Shown piece after piece: positions 25,482-32,955 of a DNA stretch of 37,951 nt. Position numbers and translations under genes: made by a program. The stretch lies in assembly GCA_028287105.1 (NCBI GenBank), contig JAQBQH010000239.1, forward strand, positions 1-37,951, given 5' to 3'. The stretch is from Myxococcales bacterium. Its GTDB lineage: Bacteria; Myxococcota_A; Polyangia; Palsa-1104. Position 1 is the stretch's first letter, and the number at the start of each line of letters is the position of its first letter. The notes beneath the pieces were generated by a model. The model did not search any database. It was not told where the DNA came from and saw nothing but the letters and a program-made list of their open reading frames with translations.

Positions 25482-26245
25482 TCGCTCGCCGCCGACGGCA
25501 GCATCGCGCCGAGCCTGCCACCGATGCGCGTCGACTGCCGCCACAGCGCCTTGACGCCGTAGTAGAGCGGCATCGTCCAGGTCATGCGCGCGATGCACGC
25601 CAGCTCCGTGCCGCGCCGCCAGGTCGGGTTGCGCTCGACGAAGAAGCCGATGCGCCGGTTGTCGAGCATCTCGGACGAGATTGGCGCGACGCCTGCCTTG
25701 AGCTGCCCGAGCGAGTGGCCGAGCTCGATCAGCCCCGAGCCGCGATGGTAGGCCATGGGGAAGAGCGTGCGCGCGAACGCGTCGAGCACCTGCTGCGCGG
25801 CCGCCGGGGTCTCGGCTTCGTAGCGCGGATAGTGCTCGGCGAAGTTGTTCGCCATGAGCAGGTAGGTCTTGTAGCCCTTCGAGATCAGCATCCACCAGTA
25901 GGGCTCGAACGGGTGCTTGAGCTTCTGCGCGAACAGGTGGCGCAAGAAGAGCCGCCCGAGCACGCGCTGGCCCCAGAACTCCTCGGCCACGACGGTGTCG
26001 CCGGAGAAGAGGCCGCGGTGCAGCTTGTCGCCGCGCGTGACCTCGAGGTGCTGGATGGTCGAGAAGCCCTGGATGGTCTGCGCTTCGTCGAAGAGCAGGA
26101 TGACGAAGTCCTTGGCGTCGAGATCCTTGGCGAACTGCTCGGCCGAAATCTGCTCGTAGTAGCGCGAGAACAGCGCATACATGGCGCGGCGCTCGGCGGG
26201 ACCGAGCGCGTCTTTGCGCACGATGGCGCCCGTCATCTCAGCCAT
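25478..26245 (-). CDS. Uncharacterised GNAT-like protein
   Basis: A 255-residue protein without a firm family assignment. The N-terminal part (FAKDLDAKDFVILLFD, then GFSTIQHLEV, then GDTVVAEEFWGQ, then LFLRHLFAQ) follows the strand-helix plan of GNAT acyltransferases, including a strand like those that contact acyl-CoA. The remainder has a moderately hydrophobic C-terminus (CIARMTWTMPLYYGVKALW), so it may sit on the membrane. ATG 26245 has GAGGTGCTGC upstream and overlaps Rieske oxygenase 3 by eight bases; a second ATG at 26236 would leave a one-base gap. It could acylate an amine. I would keep the label hypothetical. Confidence 0.65.
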   Translation of the reverse strand: MAEMTGAIVRKDALGPAERRAMYALFSRYYEQISAEQFAKDLDAKDFVILLFDEAQTIQGFSTIQHLEVTRGDKLHRGLFSGDTVVAEEFWGQRVLGRLFLRHLFAQKLKHPFEPYWWMLISKGYKTYLLMANNFAEHYPRYEAETPAAAQQVLDAFARTLFPMAYHRGSGLIELGHSLGQLKAGVAPISSEMLDNRRIGFFVERNPTWRRGTELACIARMTWTMPLYYGVKALWRQSTRIGGRLGAMLPSAASE

Positions 26246-27434
26246 GCAGCACCTCGAGCGAACGGCGCGCGGTCGGGTCGGCGGAGTCGGCGGCGGCGGC
26301 GGCGGCGATCGTCTCGCCGTCGGCGGAGATCGTCTCGCCGTCGGTGGAGATCGTCTCGCCGTCCGAGAGCGGCGCCCAGGAGCCGAAGCCGAGCGGGCGC
26401 TGCCGCTCGACGTGGTGGACGAAGTCCACGATGGCGTGGTCCGCCTTCGTCGGCGTCGCGAAGTCGAACTTCATGGTCTGGAAGACCTGCGTGTCGCCCT
26501 TGGCGAAGTAGTCGCCGACGGCCCTGGTGGCGGCGAGCGCGACGCGGTTGAAGATCTTCCCGGCCAGCCCCGGGCGGCGGCGCGTGATGAGGATCGTCTG
26601 ACCCTCGGTCTTGCCGCCCTCGATCATGCGCAGCGCGAACATGATGTGGAAGTGCATCAGGTCCGGCCCGACGGTGACGGTGCCCGTGGCGCCGAAGTGG
26701 TAACACATGCTGTAGGTGAGCGGTCCGGCGTAGAAGCGACCGATCGCGCGCAGCATCGCGTTCGAATCGGGCACGCGCGTGGTGTTGGCGAAGGTCTGCA
26801 CGTTGTCGTTGACCACCTCGGTCTTCATGAGGAGCTCGACGGGAAGGTCGTGAACCGAGTTGAAGTGGTTCTCGTCGATGGCATTGATGAGGACGACGTT
26901 GGGATGGCAGTTCTTGACGAAGCGATTGCCGAGCCGCGCGTCGCACTCGACCCCTTCGAGCTCTGGCACGTAGGGCAGCTCGCGCGCGGGCGTGGCGCCG
27001 GTCCACACCCAGATCATTCCGTAGCGCTCGGCCGTCGGCCAGGCGCGCGTCTGTGCGCGCGGCGGCCTGGTCATGCGCGGCGCCTCGACGCAGGTACCGC
27101 TGCAGTCGAACTTCCACTCGTGAAAGAAGCAGCGCAGCTCGTTGCCTTCGACGCGCCCTTCGGCGAGGTGCGCGCCCATGTGCGGACAATAGGCATCGAG
27201 CGCGACGGCCTGGCCATCGTCACCGCGAAACAGGGCCAGATCGCGACCGAGTAATTTCAACGGTTTTACTTCGGCGCGGCGCAGCTCCGTCGACGGTAGC
27301 GCCCAATACCAGCCCTCGATGAAGCGATCGGGCTGGTTGAATATGCGGTTTCTGCGGATATCGGCCACCGTCAAATTTCCTTTACTGGCAGCAAGAGTCG
27401 TGGCCTGACTGATCGAGTAGTCATGCGCAATCAC
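26238..27434 (-). CDS. Rieske non-heme iron oxygenase 3
   Basis: A 398-residue Rieske oxygenase starting at GTG 27434 inside a GTGA overlap; another GTG lies 21 bases upstream. Rieske ligands are C83-P-H85 and C102-xx-H105, and the mononuclear iron site is D187-xx-H190-xxxx-H195 (AIDENHFNSVHD). It is a paralogue of Rieske oxygenase 1: both share EGWY-ALPS, the CPHMGA form and the following C-F/Y-FH segment. The C-terminal tail carries three near copies of a seven-residue unit (DGETIS/TDGETIS/ADGETIA) and an Ala-rich run, outside the catalytic domain. The tail is encoded by 21-bp DNA repeats. The substrate is unknown. Confidence 0.9.
   Translation of the reverse strand: MIAHDYSISQATTLAASKGNLTVADIRRNRIFNQPDRFIEGWYWALPSTELRRAEVKPLKLLGRDLALFRGDDGQAVALDAYCPHMGAHLAEGRVEGNELRCFFHEWKFDCSGTCVEAPRMTRPPRAQTRAWPTAERYGMIWVWTGATPARELPYVPELEGVECDARLGNRFVKNCHPNVVLINAIDENHFNSVHDLPVELLMKTEVVNDNVQTFANTTRVPDSNAMLRAIGRFYAGPLTYSMCYHFGATGTVTVGPDLMHFHIMFALRMIEGGKTEGQTILITRRRPGLAGKIFNRVALAATRAVGDYFAKGDTQVFQTMKFDFATPTKADHAIVDFVHHVERQRPLGFGSWAPLSDGETISTDGETISADGETIAAAAAADSADPTARRSLEVLHG
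26307..26369 (-). repeat. 21-bp tandem repeat within the Rieske 3 C-terminus
   Basis: Three units of period 21 begin at 26307, 26328 and 26349, each opening GATCGTCTCGCCGTC on the plus strand. Units one and two differ at one base, and the third keeps the first 15 bases. They encode the DGETI(S/A) repeat without changing frame, so copy number could vary without disrupting the gene. Confidence 0.85.
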
Positions 27435-27931
27435 GCTGCGGCTTTCGCGAGCCACGCGCGCATCAGCTCGGCCGCGTGGTCGTGTGTCCGCTTCATTTCC
27501 TTGACGGTGGACTGCTCGATCTTCTTTCCGATCAGCCCGATGTTCACGTTGATCGCGCCCGCGTAGCTGCGGCGAACGTGATCGTCGGCCAGTTTCTCGA
27601 CGGTGAGCTTGCCGGTGAAGCGGATGCGATCGGGCAGCACCGCCATCTCGATCTGCTGCTCGAGCTCTGCTCGATCTTTATGGAAGGTGAGCGTCTCGGT
27701 GTAGCCGAGCTGCTTGCCGCCCAACAGGGAGCCGACAATCGCGGGGAGCTGGCGCTCGGCCACGCACAGCCCGACGATCACGGTGCGATCCCCGCAATCT
27801 TCGCGGCGTACCTCGCTGCGCTTCATTCCGGCACCGCGGTACATTTCGTTTTGGAATTCGTTATCGAGAAAAATGCGCCAGAAACGCTGGGTATCCGTCT
27901 CGAACTCGTGAACGATGAGGAACTCGGTCAT
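27431..27931 (-). CDS. DUF2505 (SRPBCC-type) protein, first gene of the operon
   Basis: A 166-residue protein matching the DUF2505 pattern: FLIVHEFETDTQRFWRIFLD near the start, a central hydrophobic-ligand-binding beta sheet (TETLTFHKDRAELEQQIEM) and FTGKLTVEKLADDHVRRSYAG towards a C-terminal helix. SRPBCC folds bind hydrophobic molecules, so it may carry or present an intermediate. ATG 27931 follows an AAAGG-type site and is preferred over an ATG 15 bases upstream. Its codons are clearly less G/C-biased at position three than those of later operon genes. Its stop overlaps the Rieske 3 GTG start. It lies directly downstream of the divergent promoter region. Confidence 0.75.
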   Translation of the reverse strand: MTEFLIVHEFETDTQRFWRIFLDNEFQNEMYRGAGMKRSEVRREDCGDRTVIVGLCVAERQLPAIVGSLLGGKQLGYTETLTFHKDRAELEQQIEMAVLPDRIRFTGKLTVEKLADDHVRRSYAGAINVNIGLIGKKIEQSTVKEMKRTHDHAAELMRAWLAKAAA

Positions 27932-28075
27932 GGCGCCTTTCTCCATGCAAACGACGCGCCGCGTCGTGAAGTTAAGCACTTGCAAGCAATTGTAGTTTCG
28001 CTCACCGTCGTTGCGTATGACGCAATGCGGCGCGAAGCTTGCTTGGCAGGCGTTGGCGCTCTCTGGGAGTGCGAT
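27932..28075. promoter_or_regulatory. Divergent promoter/operator region between the two metabolic transcripts
   Basis: This 144-bp region must carry the promoters of the 14-gene operon and of the epimerase-AsnB pair. It is AT-richer in its centre (27968-28010). Two perfect inverted repeats are visible: ACGACGC-GCC-GCGTCGT at 27951-27967 and TTGCGT-ATG-ACGCAA at 28011-28025, with a CTTGCAAG palindrome at 27979-27986 between them. The left repeat sits just upstream of the operon's ribosome-binding site, so it may instead be an mRNA leader hairpin. No obvious -35/-10 pair is seen. No regulator gene lies nearby. Confidence 0.6.
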
Positions 28076-29062
28076 ATGTCCAAAAAAACGGCATTCATCA
28101 CGGGCGCGAGTGGATTCCTCGGCGTCAACCTCGTCGAGCAGCTCTGCGCGGACGGCTGGAGCGTCGTCGCCATGCAACGCAGTATTGGCAGCGCGCGATT
28201 TCTAGACCGTTTCGATATCGCTAAATGTATTGGCGACGTCTGCGATGCCGCGGCGCTCGACGCCGCGATGCCCGCGCGCTGCGACGCCGTCTTCCATCTC
28301 GCCGCCGACATGACCTTCTGGCCGCGCCGCCACCGCGCGCAGTACCTCGTCAACGTCGTCGGCACGCGCAACGTCGTCGCCGCGGCGCTGCGGAAGCGCG
28401 CCGCCAGCCTCGTGCATGTCTCGAGCGCGGCGGCGTTCGGGCTGCATCGCGAGCGCGTCACCGAGGCGACGGCGCCGCGCGGACATGGGTCGCCCATCGG
28501 CTACGTGCGCACCAAGGCGCTCGCCGAGGACGAGGTGCGCGAAGGCGCGCGTCGCGGCCTCAACGCGGTCATCGTCAATCCGACGACGGTGATCGGCCGC
28601 TACGACCTCCGCGTGTGGCGAACCGTCTTCGACAAGGTGGCGCGCGGCCGCCTCCCCGGCGTGGCGCCCGGCCGCACCTCGTACGCGCAGGCGCGCGAGG
28701 TCGCGCGCGCCACCGTCGCTGCCGCGGAGCGCGGGTCGGCGGGCGCGTCCTATCTGCTGGGCGGCCCCGACGCGACCTTCCTCGAGGTGGTGCAGCGGAT
28801 CGCCGCCCTCACCGGCGGGCGGGCGCCGTCGCGCGCCACCCCGGCGCCGCTGGTCCGCGCTTTCGCGCGCGCGTCGCTCTTCGCCTCGTACGTGACGCAA
28901 AAGGAGCCGGCGCTGACGCCGGAAGGCGCCGAGTATCTCATTCGGCGCAACGTCGTCTCGAGCGATCGCGCGGTACGCGAGCTCGGCTATCGCCCGCCGC
29001 CGCTCGACGACGCGCTCGGCGACTACCACGGCTGGCTGCGCGCCGAGGGGCTCTCCCGCTGA
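28076..29062 (+). CDS. NAD-dependent epimerase/3beta-HSD-like dehydrogenase
   Basis: A 328-residue extended SDR. The Rossmann motif is ITGASGFLGVNLVEQL near the N-terminus, followed by FHLAADMTFW, VHVSSAAAFG and the active-site Y-x-x-x-K in GYVRTKALAEDEV. The general type is NAD(P)-dependent epimerase, 3beta-hydroxysteroid dehydrogenase or dihydroflavonol reductase. NSDHL/SdmB-like enzymes that oxidise sterol C3 hydroxyls belong to the same superfamily, which fits the sterol-like flavour of the neighbours. The start at 28076 is preceded by GGGAGTGCGAT. Its stop TGA shares a base with the next ATG (TGATG), coupling it to the AsnB-like gene. Confidence 0.9.
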   Translation: MSKKTAFITGASGFLGVNLVEQLCADGWSVVAMQRSIGSARFLDRFDIAKCIGDVCDAAALDAAMPARCDAVFHLAADMTFWPRRHRAQYLVNVVGTRNVVAAALRKRAASLVHVSSAAAFGLHRERVTEATAPRGHGSPIGYVRTKALAEDEVREGARRGLNAVIVNPTTVIGRYDLRVWRTVFDKVARGRLPGVAPGRTSYAQAREVARATVAAAERGSAGASYLLGGPDATFLEVVQRIAALTGGRAPSRATPAPLVRAFARASLFASYVTQKEPALTPEGAEYLIRRNVVSSDRAVRELGYRPPPLDDALGDYHGWLRAEGLSR

Positions 29063-31083
29063 TGTGCGGCATCGCCGTCATTCGCCGCTTCGACGACGCA
29101 CGCGTCGACGCCGCCGAGCTCGAGGCCATGCTCGAGGGCATCGCCCATCGCGGCCCCGACGACGCCGGCTACGCGCTCCTCGACGAAGGGCGCCTCGGCC
29201 TCGCCCAGGTGCGCCTGTCGATCCTCGACCTCGCCAACGGCGACCAGCCCATCTTCGATCCCGAGCGCGGCACCGCCATCGTGTTCAACGGCGAGCTCTA
29301 CGACCACGTCGCGTTGCGCGCGGAGCTGGAGGCGCGCGGCCATCGCTTCTACACGACCACCGACACCGAAGTGCTCCTGCACCTCTACGGCGAGTACGGC
29401 CTCGACTTCGTCGACCGGCTCAACGGCGAGTTCTCGTTCGTCATCTGGGACGAGCGCCGCCGCCGCATCGTCGCCGTGCGCGACCCCGTCGGTGTAAAGC
29501 CGCTCTTCTTTCGCGCCACCGCCGACGAGATCCTGTTCGGCTCCGAGCTCAAGGCGCTGTTTGCGCTGCCGCGCGTGCCGCGCGCCATCTCGAACGAGTA
29601 CCTGACCGGCGCCTTCCTCGGGATCTGCCCCGAGACCGCCTGCGCCTTCGACGGCGTCGAAGCGGTCCCGCCCGGCACGGCGCTGGTCGTCGAGGCCAAC
29701 GGCACGCGCCGCCAATATCGCTACTGGCGCCCGCCGCTCGGCGACGTCGATCGCAGCCTGAGCGACGAGGAGACGCGAGCCGAGCTGCGCCTGCGCATGA
29801 CCCGGGCCGTGCGCCGCCGCCTCACCGCCGACGTGCCGGTGAACGTCTACCTGTCGGGCGGCTTCGATTCGACGCTGGTCCTGGCGCTCATGACCTCGCT
29901 CGGCGCGCGCCCGACCGCGTATCACATCGCGTTCCCCGGCAGCGAATTCGACGAGTCGCGCGAGGCCGGCGAGATCGCGGCGCACTACGGCGTCGACCTC
30001 GACGTCATGCCGTGCACCATGGAGCGCATGGCCGACGTCGTCGAGGAGACCGTCGGCCACGTCGAGGGCGCGGTGGCCAACCTCAACTCCGCCGCCAAGC
30101 TCCTCCTGTCGCGGCACGTGCGCGCGCGCGGGACCAAGGTCTGCCTCACCGGCGAGGGCGCCGACGAGTCGTTCGCCGGCTATCCGTACTTCAAGCTCGA
30201 GGCGCTCTGGCGGCTGATCGAGCGCGGCGGCGACGACGCCGTGCGCGGGCGCGCGCTCTTCGCGCGGTTTCGCGAGATGGAGTCGCGCTCCGAAGGCATC
30301 TTGTGGGACGCGCGCGATCGCTGGCGCCGCGCCGAGCAGCCCTACGGGTATCCCTGCCATCTGCAGGTCCGCGTCGACGAGCTGACGTCGCTGGCGCGCC
30401 TCATGTTCGACGGCCGCGCGCTCGGCCTCGGTACGCATCACGCGCCCCCGGCGATGCTGCGACGCGCGTTTCCGCCCGACGAGCTGAGCCGTCTCGAGCC
30501 GATGAACGCGGCGCGCACGATGGCCTTCCACGCGCTGAGCGGCTACATCATCCCCAGCCTCGGCGATCGCGTCGAGATGGCCAACTCGGTCGAGTGCCGC
30601 ACGCCGTTCCTCGATCGCGAGGTCGTCGACTTCGCCTGTCGGCTGCCGCCCGAGCGGCTGCTCGACCTCGACCGGCTGCGCGAGAAGCTGATCTTGCACC
30701 AGACCTTCGCCGACCTCTTGCCGCCCGTGGTCACACGGCGTCACAAGCACCCGCTCCTGGCACCGAGCTGGCGTCAGCTGGCGGCGACGCGCGTGGGACG
30801 TCAGCTCGTCGGCGACCACCTCTCGGCGGCGGCCGTGCGTGGCGCGGGCATGTTCCGCCCCGGGTTCGTGTCGACGGTGCGGGCGCTGTGGCAGCTCGCT
30901 CCCGCCACGTCGGGGCTGGCCAAGCGGCTCGACCTCGCCATCGGCGCGCTGCTCACGACGCAGATCTTGCACGACCGCTTCGTCGCGCGCCGCGCCTGGC
31001 CGACGCGCGCGCTGCGCATGATCCGGCGCGAGCCGCTATCGCGCGGGAGCCGCCTCCAGGCGGGAGGCCACGGAGGCCAGTAG
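29062..31083 (+). CDS. asnB: Asparagine synthase (glutamine-hydrolysing) AsnB-type amidotransferase
   Basis: A 673-residue two-domain enzyme. The N-terminal glutaminase begins MCGIA, so Cys2 becomes the nucleophile after Met removal, and shows R51, N76-G77-E78 (FNGELYD) and D101 in the usual places. The synthetase domain has the pyrophosphate loop SGGFDS (265-270) and TGEGADESFAGYP. It is complete and slightly longer than housekeeping AsnB. It transfers ammonia from glutamine to an adenylated carboxylate. Translational coupling to the epimerase and the divergent position opposite the operon suggest it amidates a pathway acid rather than aspartate, but plain asparagine synthesis cannot be excluded. 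Its last 48 bases overlap the convergent TPR gene. Confidence 0.92.
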   Translation: MCGIAVIRRFDDARVDAAELEAMLEGIAHRGPDDAGYALLDEGRLGLAQVRLSILDLANGDQPIFDPERGTAIVFNGELYDHVALRAELEARGHRFYTTTDTEVLLHLYGEYGLDFVDRLNGEFSFVIWDERRRRIVAVRDPVGVKPLFFRATADEILFGSELKALFALPRVPRAISNEYLTGAFLGICPETACAFDGVEAVPPGTALVVEANGTRRQYRYWRPPLGDVDRSLSDEETRAELRLRMTRAVRRRLTADVPVNVYLSGGFDSTLVLALMTSLGARPTAYHIAFPGSEFDESREAGEIAAHYGVDLDVMPCTMERMADVVEETVGHVEGAVANLNSAAKLLLSRHVRARGTKVCLTGEGADESFAGYPYFKLEALWRLIERGGDDAVRGRALFARFREMESRSEGILWDARDRWRRAEQPYGYPCHLQVRVDELTSLARLMFDGRALGLGTHHAPPAMLRRAFPPDELSRLEPMNAARTMAFHALSGYIIPSLGDRVEMANSVECRTPFLDREVVDFACRLPPERLLDLDRLREKLILHQTFADLLPPVVTRRHKHPLLAPSWRQLAATRVGRQLVGDHLSAAAVRGAGMFRPGFVSTVRALWQLAPATSGLAKRLDLAIGALLTTQILHDRFVARRAWPTRALRMIRREPLSRGSRLQAGGHGGQ

Positions 31084-32757
31084 TCGCACGTCGGCGGGCC
31101 CGCCCGGAGGGGCGCCGGCGAACGAGTCGACGAGGGCGCGCGCGGCGGCGCGGTCGCCCTCGGCGAGGAGGACGTCGGCCAGGTGGGTGCGCACGCTGTC
31201 GTCGAGCGGATTGGTCGCGAGCGCGCGGCGGTAGGCCTGCGCGGCGGTGGCGTAGTCGTCGCGCAGCCAGGACAGATGGCCGAGCGCGGTCCACACGACG
31301 TCGACGTCGGGAAAGTCGCGGATGGCGGCGCGGGCGACGCGATCGGCGGCCTCGAAGCGGCCCGCCTTGGCGAGGGCGCCGACCAGGTAGTAGCGACTCA
31401 TGGCGTCGGTGGGCCAGAGCTGGACGGCGCGTTCGCAACGTTGAATGGCGAGGTCGCCGGCCGTGCGCGCGAACAGCTGCTCGCACAGCCCGCGGTTGCC
31501 GAGCTGGCTCGCCGGATAGCGCTCGACGGCGTGCGCGTAGAGCTCGAGCGGATCGCTCCAGGCGCGGTTGATGCGCCAATCGGTCACGAGCAGCGCCAGG
31601 CAGAGGAGCAGCCACGGCGACAGCGACAACAGCGGCGAGGTGGCGAGGGCAGCGGTTCGAGTGGCGAGGCCGTCCTTGAGTCGGACGATCGCGATCCCGA
31701 CCAGACCGTAGAGCAGGAGAAAGGCGCCGTAGCAGCGCACCTCGTCCATGGTGAGAAAGATCGGGAAGACGGAGCTCGTCGGCAGGAGGAAGATCAGCAT
31801 CCAGGCGGTGGCGCCAGCGACCAGCGGCCAGCGGCGGCGCAGCAGCCACAGCGCGCAGATCGCGACGACGATGGCGACCAGCGCCATCAGCCGCGCCCAG
31901 GGGAAGGGATCGCGAACCGGCTCGAGATCGTAGGCGATGGCGATGGCGTCGGGATGCACGAGCATCTCGAAGTAGCGCGCGACCGCGATCGGCTGCGCCA
32001 GGAGATGGCCGAGCGCGCTGCCCCGGGCGTTGACGACGGTCTCGTGCGGCGCGATGCGCGCGATGAAAAGAGCGGGCGCGACCGCGAAGGCCAGCGCCTG
32101 GCGCAGGCGACCCTCGCCCGTCGCCCACACGACCAGCGCGACGAGGAGCGGCATCACGAAGGCGTCTTCCTTGGTGAGCATGGCGAGCGCGCCGCAGGCG
32201 ACGGCGGCGGCGAGGGAGAGCCAGCGTCGCGGGCGGCCGTCGTTGGCGCGCGCAAACAGAAGCAGCCCCGCGAACATGAACAGCGTGCAGAGCGACGAGT
32301 TGCGCTTGAGCACGAGGTCGAGCGCGATCGATTGGACGGGGTGAAGCAGGAACAGCGACGCACCGAACGCGCTGGCCCAGTCGTTGGTCGCCGCGGGCAG
32401 CCAGCGCCGTTGCATGCGGCGCAAGAGGCACCAGGCGAGCCAACCGTTGACCAGATGGATGACGAGGTTGGTCGCGCGATAGCCGATCGGGTCGACGCCG
32501 CCGAGCTGGTAATTCAGCCAAACCGTCGTCATCAAGATGGGACGATAGTGATGGGGCCAGATCGGGCCGCTGGTGATCTTGGCGTGCGTGAAGAAGGTCC
32601 ACAGCCCGCCCGTCGAGCGCAGGAGCGCGTTGGTCTCGATCAGCGGGACGTCGTCATAGACGAACGGATTGGCGAGACAGCTCGCCCAGCACGCGACGGC
32701 GAGCACGAGGGAGGCTGCGACGAGGTAGCGGGGGCCGCGCAGCGGCGGGGGACTCAC
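31036..32757 (-). CDS. Multi-pass membrane protein with TPR tail (TMTC-like)
   Basis: A 573-residue protein with about ten hydrophobic segments across residues 10-380 and then TPR-like repeats from about 400 (DLAIQRCERAVQLWPTDAMSRYYLVGALAKAGRFEAA, then YATAAQAYRRALATNPLDD). The first loop carries FVYDDVPLIETN, like the Asp-containing first loop of GT-C glycosyltransferases, and HHYRPILMTTVWLNYQLGG follows. The arrangement matches the TMTC-type or PMT-like O-mannosyltransferase group common in bacteria, though transferase activity is unproven. GTG 32757 has a weak ribosome-binding site. The C-terminus overlaps the asnB-like end by 48 bp on the opposite strand. Confidence 0.78.
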   Translation of the reverse strand: MSPPPLRGPRYLVAASLVLAVACWASCLANPFVYDDVPLIETNALLRSTGGLWTFFTHAKITSGPIWPHHYRPILMTTVWLNYQLGGVDPIGYRATNLVIHLVNGWLAWCLLRRMQRRWLPAATNDWASAFGASLFLLHPVQSIALDLVLKRNSSLCTLFMFAGLLLFARANDGRPRRWLSLAAAVACGALAMLTKEDAFVMPLLVALVVWATGEGRLRQALAFAVAPALFIARIAPHETVVNARGSALGHLLAQPIAVARYFEMLVHPDAIAIAYDLEPVRDPFPWARLMALVAIVVAICALWLLRRRWPLVAGATAWMLIFLLPTSSVFPIFLTMDEVRCYGAFLLLYGLVGIAIVRLKDGLATRTAALATSPLLSLSPWLLLCLALLVTDWRINRAWSDPLELYAHAVERYPASQLGNRGLCEQLFARTAGDLAIQRCERAVQLWPTDAMSRYYLVGALAKAGRFEAADRVARAAIRDFPDVDVVWTALGHLSWLRDDYATAAQAYRRALATNPLDDSVRTHLADVLLAEGDRAAARALVDSFAGAPPGGPADVRLLASVASRLEAAPAR

Positions 32758-32823
32758 CGGACGAGCTTGCGCCCTCGATCAGCGGAGCGCAACGGAGGCG
32801 CGCGGTCCAGGTTTCGAGCAGCT

Positions 32824-32955
32824 CTAGTTTTCGAGCAGCTCGGACGACTCGCCGCCATCGGCGTAGGCGTCGCACTCGGCGTCGGTCCAGAACCAGTCGT
32901 TGGCGCCGCCCAACTCGAGCTCATCGTCGGTGTCGTCGAGCGCGGCCGGCATCAT
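32824..32955 (-). CDS. Acidic 43-residue microprotein
   Basis: A small open frame from ATG 32955 to TAG at 32824-32826. It has 14 Asp/Glu and no Lys or Arg in 43 residues, two Trp (NDWFWTD) and one Cys, ending ESSELLEN. Third-codon positions are nearly all G or C, as in real genes of this window. ATG 32955 overlaps the stop of the upstream lmo0937-family gene (ATGA), so it would be translated as the second gene of that transcript; an adjacent ATG at 32952 is an alternative. I know of no family for it. It could be a negatively charged regulatory or membrane-associated peptide; function unknown. Confidence 0.55.
   Translation of the reverse strand: MMPAALDDTDDELELGGANDWFWTDAECDAYADGGESSELLEN

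Noticed and set aside
29023-30972. Long antisense frame opposite the asnB-like gene
   Set aside because: Basic low-complexity translation typical of shadow frames; the sense strand encodes all AsnB motifs.
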